NCBI GenBank assembly: GCA_050951405.1
Contig: JBMNIZ010000016.1
Location: forward strand, 62,001-126,000
Length of the DNA stretch: 64,000 nt
Direction of reading: 5' to 3'
From: JBMNIZ01 sp050951405
GTDB taxonomy: Bacteria > Bacillota > DULZ01
In this document: piece after piece, positions 36,655 to 46,202 of the stretch
Numbering within the stretch: the first letter of the stretch is position 1
Layout of the letters: each line of letters starts with the position of its first letter
Translations under genes and position numbers: made by a program
Notes under the pieces: generated by a model
What the model saw: only the letters and a program-made list of their open reading frames with translations
Database searches by the model: none
What the model was told of the DNA's origin: nothing

Positions 36655-36930
36655 ATAAAAAAACAAAAGCCCCCGTCCCCGCCAGCTTTCTAGGGACGGG
36701 AGCCTATCCCGCGGTACCACCCTACTTGAACAGGTCAACACAGTTCCACTTTCTTCCTAACGGCTTTGCACCGGGCATGCCTACCGGGACAACAATCCTT
36801 TCGGGTGCCAGCTCCCAGGTGTTTTTCCCGAGCAGCCTTTGAAAGGGACTTACAGCCACGGTCCCTTCTTTCTGGCAAAGATTCTGCTCGGTACTCCCCT
36901 GATCATGGCTATTCCAGATCTTTAATTCCT
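36655..36930 (-). promoter_or_regulatory. T-box riboswitch leader of hisS
   Basis: The minus strand carries the T-box core AGGGTGGTACCGCGG (about 36706-36720), then a terminator CCCGTCCC / GGGACGGGGGC with TTTTGTTTTTTT at about 36660-36690. Stem I is formed by CCGAGCAG and CTGCTCGG near 36890 and 36830. The 3' side of its lower internal loop reads GAAAAACACCTGG, in which CAC is a histidine codon in the specifier position, matching the downstream gene. Confidence 0.92.
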
Positions 36931-36983
36931 CAAATTATTTTAATCAATTACCGGCAGGAAGTCAATTTGCATCGATCTTTTGC

Positions 36984-37611
36984 TCAGGTGAAAAAGGGGT
37001 TGGAAGCTTTTTCTTCAGCCAAGGTGGTTTCCGGTCCATGGCCTGGATAAATGATCCGGTCCCCAGGTCAGGGTAAATATCTTCTCTGTGTCCACGGATT
37101 CAATCAAAGAACGATAAGAGCCTCCCGGCAAATCCGTTCGCCCGATGGAGCCGGCAAAAAGCGTATCTCCAGTAAAAAGGTATTCACCTTCATCCAGGCA
37201 GATACATCCGGGGGTATGCCCGGGAGTATGTATAACCTGTAATGTGATTTCCTCACCAATTTTAATTTGATCGCCGTCTTGCAGCAGTTGATCGGCAGAA
37301 GTCCCCTGTACTGAAGAAGCTGAATAGGAAAGCAAACTTTTTCGCGGATCGGTCAAAAAGCCCGCGTCTCCTTCATGGATCAGGATCTTGGCTCCGGTGG
37401 CTTCTTTCAGCTCCCCATTAGCTGCTATGTGATCACCATGTCCATGGGTGTTGATAATATACTTGAGCTGAAGCTGAAGAGAGGCAATTTCTTGCAGAAT
37501 TTTTTCCCCGTCTCCGCCGGGATCAATCACCGCAGCTTCTCTTGTTTCCTCGCATCCGAGCACATAACAGTTAGTTGCCAAAACCCCCACTTGCAATCTT
37601 TTAATCAGCAT
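36984..37611 (-). CDS. Metallo-beta-lactamase-fold hydrolase, glyoxalase II-like (frameshift near 3' end)
   Basis: About 208 residues. Zinc motifs NTHGHGDHIAANGEL, HTPGHTPGCICL and FTGDTLFAGSIGRTDLPGG are those of the YqgX/YcbL glyoxalase II-like group. The frame shifts near 37065 after KIFTLT; the normal end YPGHGPETTLAEEKASNPFF continues in the next frame to 36984. The likely activity is thioester hydrolysis; substrate unproven. It sits where Bacillus carries yrvJ/other genes between dtd and hisS. Confidence 0.85.
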
Positions 37612-37628
37612 TTTTTCACCAACCTTTT

Positions 37629-38074
37629 TTATTGTTTACTATCCAACAGTATGGTCACCGGTCCCTCATTATAAATTTCCACCAGCATTTCTTCCTGAAA
37701 CCGACCACTGGATACTCGCACCCCTTTTTGGCGGACGGCATTGATAAACTCCTCATACATTTTCCTGGCTAGAGGGGGAGGAGCGGCCTTAATAAAGCTG
37801 GGCCTCCTTCCTTTCCGGCAATACCCATAAAGAGTAAACTGGGAGACCACTAATAGCTCTCCCCCCACATCCAGCAAGGATCGGTTCATTTTTCCTTTAT
37901 CATCGGGGAAAATGCGCAGAGTTCAGTGTTTTTTCCACCAGGTAATCCAGATCTTCTTTGGTATCATCATGAGTGACCCCCAACAGAACCACCAAGCCCT
38001 TCTCAATCTGGCCCACAGTTCGTCCCATTACTTGTACCTTGGCTTCTTTTACTCTTTGCAGTAGAAGCTCGCAT
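37629..38074 (-). CDS. dtd: D-aminoacyl-tRNA deacylase Dtd (frameshifted)
   Basis: Removes D-amino acids (and glycine from tRNA-Ala) from tRNA. The 5' part LLQRVKEAKVQVMGRTVGQIEKG is read from another frame than the start ATG at 38074, and a second shift near 37915 joins DYLVEKTLN to RIFPDDKGKMNRSLLDVGG. Catalytic motifs VSQFTLYG and GRRPSFIKAAPP are intact. It starts 15 bp after relA, the same order as in Bacillus (relA-dtd). Confidence 0.92.
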
Positions 38075-38088
38075 CTCCATCCCTTTCT

Positions 38089-40248
38089 TTAAGTCGGTGT
38101 TACTCGTCTTACTTCCATTACATCTTTAACTTTCCTGATCTTATTCATGATATACTCCAAATGTTCCAGGCCGCGAATTTCCACTTTTAAATCCACAGCA
38201 GCCAAACCGTTCTTAGTGGCCCTGGCATTGACAGCATTGATAATGGTTTTGGTATCAGTAATGGCCGTCATGATATCCATAGCCAGCCGGGGCCTATCAA
38301 TGGCCACTGCCTCGATCCTGGCCTGGTAAATCCCCTCTCCTTCTGCATTCCAAGACACTTTAATAATTCTTTCCCGGTTTTCTCCGTGGGGATGAAGCAC
38401 ATTGGGACAATCGGACCGATGAACGGATATGCCTCTGCCCCTGGTAATGTATCCCACAATCTCATCCCCCGGCAGTGGATTACAGCAGCGGGAAAGCCGA
38501 ACCACCACGTTCTCCACTCCTTCCACAATAACGCCGTGAGAAGGTTTATGGGAATCCTGCCAGGGTGAGACCAGGGGCGCCGGAGCCGCTTTTTCGCTCA
38601 CTGCGTTTAACAATTTCCCTCAGTTTGGCAACAACTTGCAGGGGAGTGACCACACCATCGGCCAATGCAATATATAGTTCATCAACGCCGGCTAGATTAA
38701 ATTTTTTGAGCCACCTCCTGCAGGTTAGGCAGACGTAAATCTTCATCCCCAAAGCCGTTTTTCCTAGCTTCCTTGTCCAATGCTTCTTTTCCCTTGGCGA
38801 TGTTCTCTTCCCGTATTTCCTTTTTAAACCACTGGCGGATGCGGTTTTTTGCCTGGGAAGTCTTGACAATGTTTAGCCAATCCCGACTGGGACCGCTGGA
38901 TTTAGATGTAAGAATTTCTACGATGTCACCGGTTTTTAGTTTATAATCCAGAGGCACTATCCGGCCATTAACCTTGGCCCCGCACACATCGATGTCCCAC
39001 ATCAGTATGAACCCGATAGGCAAAATCTATGGGGACGGAACCGGCTGACAGCTCCACCACATCTCCTTTAGGAGTAAAAACATAGACCCGGTCAGAAAAC
39101 AAGTCAATTTTTAAAGAATCCATGAATTCCCTGGCATCCCTTAGCTCTCGCTGCCATTCCAGAAGCTGCCTCAACCAGGAAAGCTTGTCTTCAAACTCTC
39201 TATCATTTCCCGCTTTGCCTTCTTTATAGCGCCAATGGGCCGCAATACCATATTCTGCCGTTCTATGCATTTCCCAGGTCCTGATTTGAATTTCAAAGGG
39301 CTCCCCTTTTGGTCCGATGACTGTAGTGTGAAGGGATTGGTACATATTGGGCTTAGGCATGGCAATGTAGTCTTTAAATCGTCCGGGAATAGGCTTCCAG
39401 AGGGAATGGATTATACCCAAAGATCCATAGCAATCCTTCACTGTATTCACAATTACTCGCACTGCAATTAAATCATAGATCTCACTCAGGCTTTTTCCTT
39501 GTTTGGTCATTTTATTATAAATGCTATAAAAATGCTTGGGACGGCCCTGAATATCAGCCTCAATATTCATTTCCGCCAATTGCTGGCGAAGAATCTCAAT
39601 CACTTCATTGATATAGGCCTCCCTCTCCTGTCTTTTCATGGAAATGCTCTGCACAATTTGATAATACTGCTCAGCTTCTAAATAGCGTAAGGCTAGATCC
39701 TCCAACTCCCATTTCAACTTGAAAATCCCCAGACGATGGGCCAGAGGGGCAAAGATTTCCAAAGTCTCTTCCGCAATTTCCCGCTGTTTTTCCGGGAGCT
39801 GATGTTTAAGAGTGCGCATATTGTGGAGCCGGTCAGCCAATTTAATCAAAATGACCCGGATGTCTTTGGCCATAGCTAAAAACATCTTCCGCAAATTATC
39901 TACCTGTTGCTCTTCTTTCGACTTGAACTCGATCCGGCTGAGCTTGGTGACGCCGTCAACTAAAAGAGCAACTTCATCGCCAAAATGCTCCCTGATTTCC
40001 TCCAGATCCGTATCTGTATCTTCCACCACGTCATGGAGAAGACCGGCCACAATGGTGGTAAGATCAAGCTGCAAGCCGGCCAAAACCCGGGCCACACCCA
40101 GAGGATGAGTAATGTAATCCTCTCCTGACCGACGCTTTTGGCCGCTATGCGCCCGTGAGGCGAATTGATAGGCATTCCTGACTAATTCCGCATCCACACT
40201 GGGATGGTATGACTGTATTTCCTGAATAAGTTGTTCTACAGGATCCAC
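38089..40248 (-). CDS. relA: Bifunctional (p)ppGpp synthetase/hydrolase RelA (frameshifted)
   Basis: Starts at a GTG seven bases after GGAGG. N-terminal HD hydrolase domain (LLHDVVEDTDTDLEEI, LIKLADRLHNMRTL), synthetase domain (GRPKHFYSIYNKM, YDLIAVRVIVNT, YQSLHTTVIGP), TGS domain (VYVFTPKGDVVELSAGSVPIDFAY) and a C-terminal ACT domain ending VKDVMEVRRVTPT. Frame changes near 39000, 38720 and 38570, all within the TGS-to-ACT half. Full extent about 720 codons, as expected. Both catalytic domains appear complete, so hydrolase and synthetase activity are likely. Confidence 0.94.
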
Positions 40249-40301
40249 ACGATCACCTCCGGGGCAGTGGAGAAGAGGAAAGTTTTTAGGCTAAAGGCAA
40301 C

Positions 40302-43253
40302 TCAATCAGCTTGGACTCCTCCCAACAAAAAGTCGGTTATCCGGTCATCTTCTTGGTTTAACAGAGATTTTAAGAAGTAAAAAGAACTCTTTTCCTTCTC
40401 TCCCTGCCTAAACTCCCCTGAACTTTCCAATTCTTCCCACTCCGTCTCTTTCCATATCCTGAAAGCATGTTTCAAAGCCGGCCGGGAATACCGGGGAAAG
40501 CTGATCCTTAACGCCTGGATTAATTTTTGCCGGTCCGGTTTTTTCCCTTCTATGCAGCTCATTTCTTTGACTTTATTCAGCACGGGGATAATGGTACTTT
40601 TTCCCGGGAAAATCGTCTTTAGAATGTTTTCGTTGTTTTTAAGATCTTGCTGATTCCAGAGCAGGTGTACGGATAGAGGACTTAAGCCTGGCCTGCTTTT
40701 CAAATAAAACTCTTCCAGGCTGAAGGGCACATCAAAAATTAGTCGCTGCGTCTTCCCCGTTTCCGACGAAATCCTCAAGTCCAACAGCTCATTGGTAACG
40801 ATGATTTCCGCCAGCTGATGGTGAACTGCATTTAAAACCTGTTGTCTCTGGCTGGCACAAAGTCCTGAATGGGAATACCAAATTTTTCGCCCACGCCCCG
40901 GCATCATTTTTTTTAGGCGGTGATATAAGTCCAGCACTCTTTGTTTCTGATTGACATAAACGACTAAGAGCTGATTGCTTTTTCCCGCCAACTCCTCCAG
41001 GTGATCCAGCTTGTTTCGGAAATCCAAGAAGAATTTTTGAAAGTCAAAGTTGACCGGGGATTTGATTCTTTGAAAAGACAGACTAATAGCTGTCTCCATC
41101 AGTTCAGGTACAACGGATTCCGGTGTATCCAAGCCTGGAAATTTCAGCCATACTAGCCGGCAATCCGGATCTGCATTAAAAGCTTGGTCAGAATTAATAG
41201 AAAAAATGATTTCCGAAGGGGCAAGAAAAACATCGATGTCTGCGATCGGTATTTTCTCTCCAGGAAATAATCTTTCTCTTTCCCGGTCCAACCTGGTACA
41301 ACTGAGACCATATTCCTGTAAACAGTCCACCAGAAAACGATAGTACAAGGCCATAATTCTCTTGGTGGGAAAGACCACCAGAGACTTGTGCCCCCTCTGC
41401 CGGTTGAATCGGATGATTTCCAGCAGCAGGTCAAACTGTTGAAAGCCATTTAAGCAAAAGTAATCTTGACGTCCTGCTTTCACTGTGGAGAAAGAAAAAT
41501 AACCACCGGACTTGACAGAATTGGGCGTCTCCTCTTCTGGGAAACGGAAATCTTTGATTTTTAACTGCATTTTCTCCTGTCCATTCCAAACGTTTCTTTC
41601 TATGCTGAAAACCAAATCCGTGTTTTGTTCCAATGCGGCTGCGGTTTCCGTCAAATGGCCAAAATTAAAAGCAATGGCTTCTAATTGGGAAGTCTCCGCC
41701 AAGACCTTCAATTTGAGATGTTTGCCCTCCCTGCCCACTACCCGGCAGTCCAGGAGACCGGTTTGACGGCAAAGCAGCACAGGCTCCGGATTACTGTAGC
41801 CAAAAGGCTGGAGGGCCTCCAGTTCCCTCATCAGGTTCTCATCCAGTTGTCCCGGTAGTACCTCCGCATCCACCATTAAAGTGGGCTGAGATACCTCTTG
41901 CACCAGTCTGGGCCGGGCATATGCGTTGATCTTTTCTTTAAACTTTCCTAGTTGGGAAGTTTCCAGAGTAAGGCCGACGGCTTGTTCATGTCCACCGGCT
42001 TTAATCAGCATTTCCCGGCAGCTTTCTAAAGCGCGGTACAAATTAAAGCCCGGAATACTCCTGCCGGAACCTCTGGCCTGCTCTCCCTCGACAGCCAGCA
42101 GTATCACCGGTTTTCCGTAGATATCCACCATTTTCGAAGCAACTGTTCCCAGAATACCCGCATGCCAAAGAGGAGAGGAAAGGACGACTATATTTTCCCC
42201 TTCCGGATCATATTCTTTTTCCAGAAGAGAGACGGCATCTTTGAGAAATTGCTGTTCTAACAACTGGCGAGTTTCATTATGAACATTTAAAAGATGAGCC
42301 AGCTCTCTTCCTTCCTGTTCCGAATCCGTCAAAAGCAGCTCCAATGCGGGAAGGGCACTATCCATCCGGCCGGCGGCATTTAAGCGGGGAGCCAAGATAA
42401 AGGCTACTTGATTGGGTGTCAAAAGCTTACCTTCCAACCCGGTAGCCTGCAACAAGGCTCTTAGACCTGCCCTCCTGGTCTGGAATAAAAGTTTCAATCC
42501 GTGCGTAGCCAGAATCCGGTTTTCACCGGTCAAAGGCACCACATCTGCAATAGTCCCCAAAGCCACCAAATCAAGGTAGCTTCCCCCCAGGATCCCTCCT
42601 ACCGGCAGCAGGCCAGACTCCTCTTCCACGGCCTGGGCCAATTTAAAGGCCACCCCTACCCCGGCCAAATCACCCAGATTCCGGCCATCAGCCATAAATT
42701 TGGGATTGACCAGGATAGCTTCTTCCGGTAGGTCGAGACCCGGTTCATGGTGGTCAGTAATAATAAAATCCAATCCCATCTTTTTTCCCCAGGCCACCTC
42801 TTCCACGGCAGAAATGCCGCAGTCCACAGTAACAATCAAAGAAACCCCTTGAGTGCTTGCCTGCTCCAGAGCGAATCGATGGAGGCCGTAGCCTTCCGAT
42901 CGGTCCGGTATGTAATAGGAGACCTCAGCATTCAACCGACGCAAAAGAGAAACCATGAGGGCCGTGGATGTCAAGCCATCCACATCATAATCTCCATAAA
43001 CCATGATCTTTTCCCCGCCACTAAGAGCACGGCGGAGACGATAAACAGCTTCTTTTATTCCCGGAATGATCCAAGGGGAACTTAAATCGCTAAGGGAATT
43101 GCGCAGAAATAACCGGGCCTCGGAAACAGAAGAAATACCTCTATTGATTAAAACCTGGGCCACAGGAGAGGAAATAGGCAGTTGGCTGATCAGATCACGT
43201 TGTAAAGACCAATCAGGCTCTGCTAAAGACCACTTTTTGCCGGAAAAACTCAT
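40302..43253 (-). CDS. recJ: Single-stranded-DNA exonuclease RecJ with long C-terminal extension
   Basis: 983 residues from the ATG at 43253 (GGAGGCAGGGAAG upstream); a longer frame to 43385 has no ribosome site. DHH phosphoesterase motifs VYGDYDVDGLTSTALM, VTVDCGIS, ITDHHEPG and ALGTIADVVPL, then DHHA1 region APRLNAAGRMDSALPA and GGHEQAVGLTL. After the OB domain (ends about residue 580) about 400 residues follow with a helicase-C-like look (SLVVFPTKRIMALYYRFL, KIWYSHSGLCASQRQQVL) and a winged-helix-like end. Firmicute RecJ proteins have a shorter RecJ_C domain here. Intact. The apt gene that follows recJ in Bacillus is absent. Confidence 0.92.
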   Translation of the reverse strand: MSFSGKKWSLAEPDWSLQRDLISQLPISSPVAQVLINRGISSVSEARLFLRNSLSDLSSPWIIPGIKEAVYRLRRALSGGEKIMVYGDYDVDGLTSTALMVSLLRRLNAEVSYYIPDRSEGYGLHRFALEQASTQGVSLIVTVDCGISAVEEVAWGKKMGLDFIITDHHEPGLDLPEEAILVNPKFMADGRNLGDLAGVGVAFKLAQAVEEESGLLPVGGILGGSYLDLVALGTIADVVPLTGENRILATHGLKLLFQTRRAGLRALLQATGLEGKLLTPNQVAFILAPRLNAAGRMDSALPALELLLTDSEQEGRELAHLLNVHNETRQLLEQQFLKDAVSLLEKEYDPEGENIVVLSSPLWHAGILGTVASKMVDIYGKPVILLAVEGEQARGSGRSIPGFNLYRALESCREMLIKAGGHEQAVGLTLETSQLGKFKEKINAYARPRLVQEVSQPTLMVDAEVLPGQLDENLMRELEALQPFGYSNPEPVLLCRQTGLLDCRVVGREGKHLKLKVLAETSQLEAIAFNFGHLTETAAALEQNTDLVFSIERNVWNGQEKMQLKIKDFRFPEEETPNSVKSGGYFSFSTVKAGRQDYFCLNGFQQFDLLLEIIRFNRQRGHKSLVVFPTKRIMALYYRFLVDCLQEYGLSCTRLDRERERLFPGEKIPIADIDVFLAPSEIIFSINSDQAFNADPDCRLVWLKFPGLDTPESVVPELMETAISLSFQRIKSPVNFDFQKFFLDFRNKLDHLEELAGKSNQLLVVYVNQKQRVLDLYHRLKKMMPGRGRKIWYSHSGLCASQRQQVLNAVHHQLAEIIVTNELLDLRISSETGKTQRLIFDVPFSLEEFYLKSRPGLSPLSVHLLWNQQDLKNNENILKTIFPGKSTIIPVLNKVKEMSCIEGKKPDRQKLIQALRISFPRYSRPALKHAFRIWKETEWEELESSGEFRQGEKEKSSFYFLKSLLNQEDDRITDFLLGGVQAD

Positions 43254-43385
43254 CTTCCCTGCCTCCATGAGTTCATTATAAAATAAGCTATTCCATATCG
43301 CAAGGTATGGGGGCCATCTCCAGCTGATCGCTCTGAAGCATTCATCATTATCGAAAGCCCTGGTTTGGGATATGGTTTTATCCAC

Positions 43386-43413
43386 ATAAAAAACAAACCG
43401 GCAAAACCGGTTT
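43386..43413 (-). terminator. Terminator after lapA
   Basis: AACCGG-tttg-CCGGTT followed by TGTTTTTT on the minus strand. Confidence 0.75.
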
Positions 43414-43453
43414 TCAGCCTTCGAACCGTTTATTACTAAGAGATACGACCCCT

Positions 43454-43804
43454 CTATAGCCCATCTGCGCCCGGAAATGGAGGGGCGGAACTATTGGTTT
43501 CGTTTATACTCCCCGGCTGTTCCTCATCTGGCTCCGCAGCTTTTAACTGTTGCAGTTCACTTTCCAGCTTCTTGATTCTCCCTTCCGCCTCTTTCAATTT
43601 CCAGATTAACCCGATCTGTTTGAAAGAGCCCAAAATAAAAATGATAACAGCTCCAATAACAGCGGAACCGAGAATGACAAGAACTAAGGAAATATCGGCA
43701 AATTCCCAATTGAGAAACCTAATATCCACCAAAGATGCGTTTTGAATGGCAAAGATCGCCACAATCAAGGCAAAAACTAAGGCCAAAATCCAATAAAATT
43801 GCAT
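43454..43804 (-). CDS. lapA: LapA-domain (DUF1049) membrane protein
   Basis: About 116 residues; the ATG at 43804 has GGGAG nine bases upstream (an in-frame ATG three codons earlier overlaps that site). Two membrane helices (YWILALVFALIVAIFAIQN and ISLVLVILGSAVIGAVIIFI) are separated by the VDIRFLNWEF motif, followed by a coiled coil (LKEAEGRIKKLESELQQLK). In E. coli LapA helps control LPS synthesis; the Firmicute role is unknown. It lies between secF and recJ. Confidence 0.8.
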   Translation of the reverse strand: MQFYWILALVFALIVAIFAIQNASLVDIRFLNWEFADISLVLVILGSAVIGAVIIFILGSFKQIGLIWKLKEAEGRIKKLESELQQLKAAEPDEEQPGSINETNSSAPPFPGADGL

Positions 43805-43886
43805 TTTTCTCATCTCCCGGCCAATTTTTTCTAGTATTCTTCATGATCCCTTAGAATCCTCCTCCACCGGTAATGATAGTGAACAA

Positions 43887-43922
43887 AGAAAAACAGCCCG
43901 GCATTTTCCGAGCTGTGCTAGC
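43887..43922 (-). terminator. Terminator after secF
   Basis: ACAGCtCGG / CCGgGCTGT followed by TTTTC on the minus strand. Confidence 0.75.
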
Positions 43923-43933
43923 TACAAATGTAA

Positions 43934-44812
43934 CTAATGAGAGCTGGCATGTTTGAAAGCTTTCTTCTCGCCAACCCTTGTTCTCAAGTCATACCAGAGG
44001 GAAGGCGCAATGCAAATTGAAGAATAAGTTCCCACAACGGTCCCGATCAAGAGAGCCAGGGAAAATACTTTAGTCGTCTCTCCTCCCAGGGTCAGCAAGG
44101 ACACCAAAGCCAGTGCCACGGTAAGAGAAGTGTTAATGGAACGAACGATAGTCTGCCGGACGCTGGTATCCGTGATCTTCTCCAGGCTGACTTTCTTCAT
44201 CAGACCCAGATTTTCACGGACCCTGTCGAAAATGACAATGGTATTATTAATGGAATAGCCGATGATAGTCAGAAGGGCTGCCACAAAAGCGCCGTCCACC
44301 TCCAATTGGAGCAGAGAAAAAATACTAACTGTAACCAACACATCGTGGATTAAGGGAATTACGGCAGAAATTCCAAAAGTCCACTCAAAGCGGAAGGAAA
44401 TGTAAATGATCATCAAAACTGCCGCAATGGCCAGGGCGTAAAGTGCGTTCAAAGTCAGTTCCTGCCCGATAACCGCTCCGATTTTTTCATTCCGATGGAC
44501 CTCAATTTGTCCGAACTCTGCCTGAAAGGAAGCCAGCATTTCCCTATTTTCCTCTTCCCCCAACTCCTCGGTACGAATCACAAATTCGCGGTCTGTTGCT
44601 ACCTCTTGAATGGAAAATCCCGATAAGCCCCGTGTTTCAAGAAAATCATGTAACTTTGAGCTGGAAACTTCCTGGGCAAACTGAATCTGAAGCACATTGC
44701 CACCGGTAAAATCGATGCCCCAGTTTATTCCTTGAAAAGCCAGGGAAATCAAGCCTACCAGCAGTATAACCAGGGAAATAGTATACCAGATCTTTCTGCG
44801 ACTGATGATCAT
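43934..44812 (-). CDS. secF: Protein translocase subunit SecF
   Basis: 292 residues with six membrane helices. The N-terminal helix is followed by NWGIDFTGGNVLQIQF, then the extracytoplasmic domain, then the RND-type membrane block with IIGYSINNTIVIFDRVRENL. Together with SecD it uses the ion gradient to support export through SecYEG. Its ATG overlaps the TGA of secD by one base (TGATG), so translation is coupled. Confidence 0.95.
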   Translation of the reverse strand: MIISRRKIWYTISLVILLVGLISLAFQGINWGIDFTGGNVLQIQFAQEVSSSKLHDFLETRGLSGFSIQEVATDREFVIRTEELGEEENREMLASFQAEFGQIEVHRNEKIGAVIGQELTLNALYALAIAAVLMIIYISFRFEWTFGISAVIPLIHDVLVTVSIFSLLQLEVDGAFVAALLTIIGYSINNTIVIFDRVRENLGLMKKVSLEKITDTSVRQTIVRSINTSLTVALALVSLLTLGGETTKVFSLALLIGTVVGTYSSICIAPSLWYDLRTRVGEKKAFKHASSH

Positions 44813-46056
44813 CAGGCCTTTTCCCCTCCTTTGACCCCGTAGTATTTCAATTGATTAAACAAACCGGACGAAATCGTCAAGCGCAGGAGCCAACGGGTCA
44901 AAGTAATGGCGGTAAACATACTGACTAAAATACCAACGCTCAGCGTAACCGCAAAACCACGAATGGGTCCTGTGCCAAGATAGTAAAGAATCACCGCCGC
45001 CAGCAGGGTGGTAACATTGGCATCGACAATTGTCACGAAAGCCCTTTTAAAACCTGCTTCTACGGCTGCCCGGAGGGTTTTGCCGTTGCGGAGCTCATCC
45101 TTAATCCTTTCATAAATCAGGATATTGGCATCCACCGCCATCCCTACGGAAAGGAGAAGACCTGCTATCCCCGGCAGAGTGAGCACTGCTTCCAGAAAAT
45201 GCAAAACAGCCAGCACAATAATCCCGTAGATGACCAAGGAAAGATTGGCCACAAAACCAGGGACCCGGTAGATAAACAGCATGAAAAGTCCGATGGCTAT
45301 CAGGCCTACTACTGCTGCCACCTTGCTTTTATTTAAAGAATCCAGACCCAAAGTAGGACCTACAGACTGTTTAGCGATCACTTCCGTATCAACTGGAAGG
45401 GCTCCACCTCTGAGAAGAGCCGCCAGATTGGCCGCGTCATCAAAGGTCTCAAATCCTCCTCCGATCACTGCAGCGCCACTGGGAATGGGCTCGTCCACGC
45501 TGGGATTAGAGATGAGCTGATCATCCAGATAAATACCAATTCGGTTGCGGGGATCGGAGGACGGGTATTTTGCCGCCTCTGTCGTAGCCCGGGCAAAAGA
45601 CTTCGTCCCTTCTGCATCAAACTGTAATGCAATCTCAGGTCGATTATTAACGGGATTGTGCGTCGCTCTGGCATCTTTCAAATGCCTTCCCTCTAGAATC
45701 GTCTCCCCGGCCGAGTTTTTAAACTCCAACATGGCAGTTTTGCCAATGAGCTCGACAGCTTCTTCCGGATCCTCCAGACCGGCCAACTCGACAATTAGGC
45801 GTTTTTCCCCTGCCCTCTGGATCCTGGGTTCAGAAATACCCAATTGGTCAACTCTTTCTCTAATAACAGCCTTCAGCTGATTCATATCATCATCAGTAAC
45901 CACTTGACCTGGCTTTTCCTTGGCTTGCAATGTTACCTGCACCCCACCCCGAAGATCCAAACCCAATTCCAGGGCATTGAGAAGGGGCTTGTAAGAAAGA
46001 ACGCCTGCAACAATAATGATCAGCGTGACTGCAATTAATTTGCTTGCCCGTCCCAA
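44812..46056 (-). CDS. secD: Protein translocase subunit SecD
   Basis: 414 residues, starting at a TTG after AAGGAGGGG. N-terminal helix, LGLDLRGGVQVTLQAKE, the P1 domain, and the RND-type membrane block with LPGIAGLLLSVGMAVDANILIYERIKDEL split over helices 4 and 5. Intact. It is transcribed from a consensus promoter at 46104-46132, now directly bordered by the ISNCY element; it is separated from yajC by that IS and by a toxin cassette. Confidence 0.95.
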   Translation of the reverse strand: MGRASKLIAVTLIIIVAGVLSYKPLLNALELGLDLRGGVQVTLQAKEKPGQVVTDDDMNQLKAVIRERVDQLGISEPRIQRAGEKRLIVELAGLEDPEEAVELIGKTAMLEFKNSAGETILEGRHLKDARATHNPVNNRPEIALQFDAEGTKSFARATTEAAKYPSSDPRNRIGIYLDDQLISNPSVDEPIPSGAAVIGGGFETFDDAANLAALLRGGALPVDTEVIAKQSVGPTLGLDSLNKSKVAAVVGLIAIGLFMLFIYRVPGFVANLSLVIYGIIVLAVLHFLEAVLTLPGIAGLLLSVGMAVDANILIYERIKDELRNGKTLRAAVEAGFKRAFVTIVDANVTTLLAAVILYYLGTGPIRGFAVTLSVGILVSMFTAITLTRWLLRLTISSGLFNQLKYYGVKGGEKA

Positions 46057-46103
46057 CCGCTTCCCCTCCTTGTGTTTCGCAAATAACTATACCATACCCT
46101 AAG

Positions 46104-46132
46104 ATTATAAACCTCCCCCTTCTCCTTGTCAA
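46104..46132 (-). promoter_or_regulatory. Consensus sigma-A promoter of secDF
   Basis: TTGACA, 17-base spacer, TATAAT: a perfect consensus match. The -35 hexamer ends at 46132, immediately next to the first base of the IS target duplication, so anything upstream of -35 has been replaced. Confidence 0.92.
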
Positions 46133-46149
46133 CGTTTGGAAAAACTTGC
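46133..46149. repeat. 17-bp target duplication, left, of ISNCY copy 2
   Basis: CGTTTGGAAAAACTTGC, identical to 47744-47760. Confidence 0.92.
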
Positions 46150-46202
46150 TGTTGTTATCTTGTGATAATGTCATCTTGTTAATTATCTTGATAAAATGTA
46201 CT

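Noticed and set aside
40249..40301. Expected apt gene between recJ and relA
   Set aside because: Only 53 bp separate the two genes; there is no room for it and no remnant is visible.
46044..46202. Upstream extension of the ISNCY copy 2 transposase frame
   Set aside because: It runs outside the element, is absent in copy 1, and exists only because of the one-base deletion in the leader.
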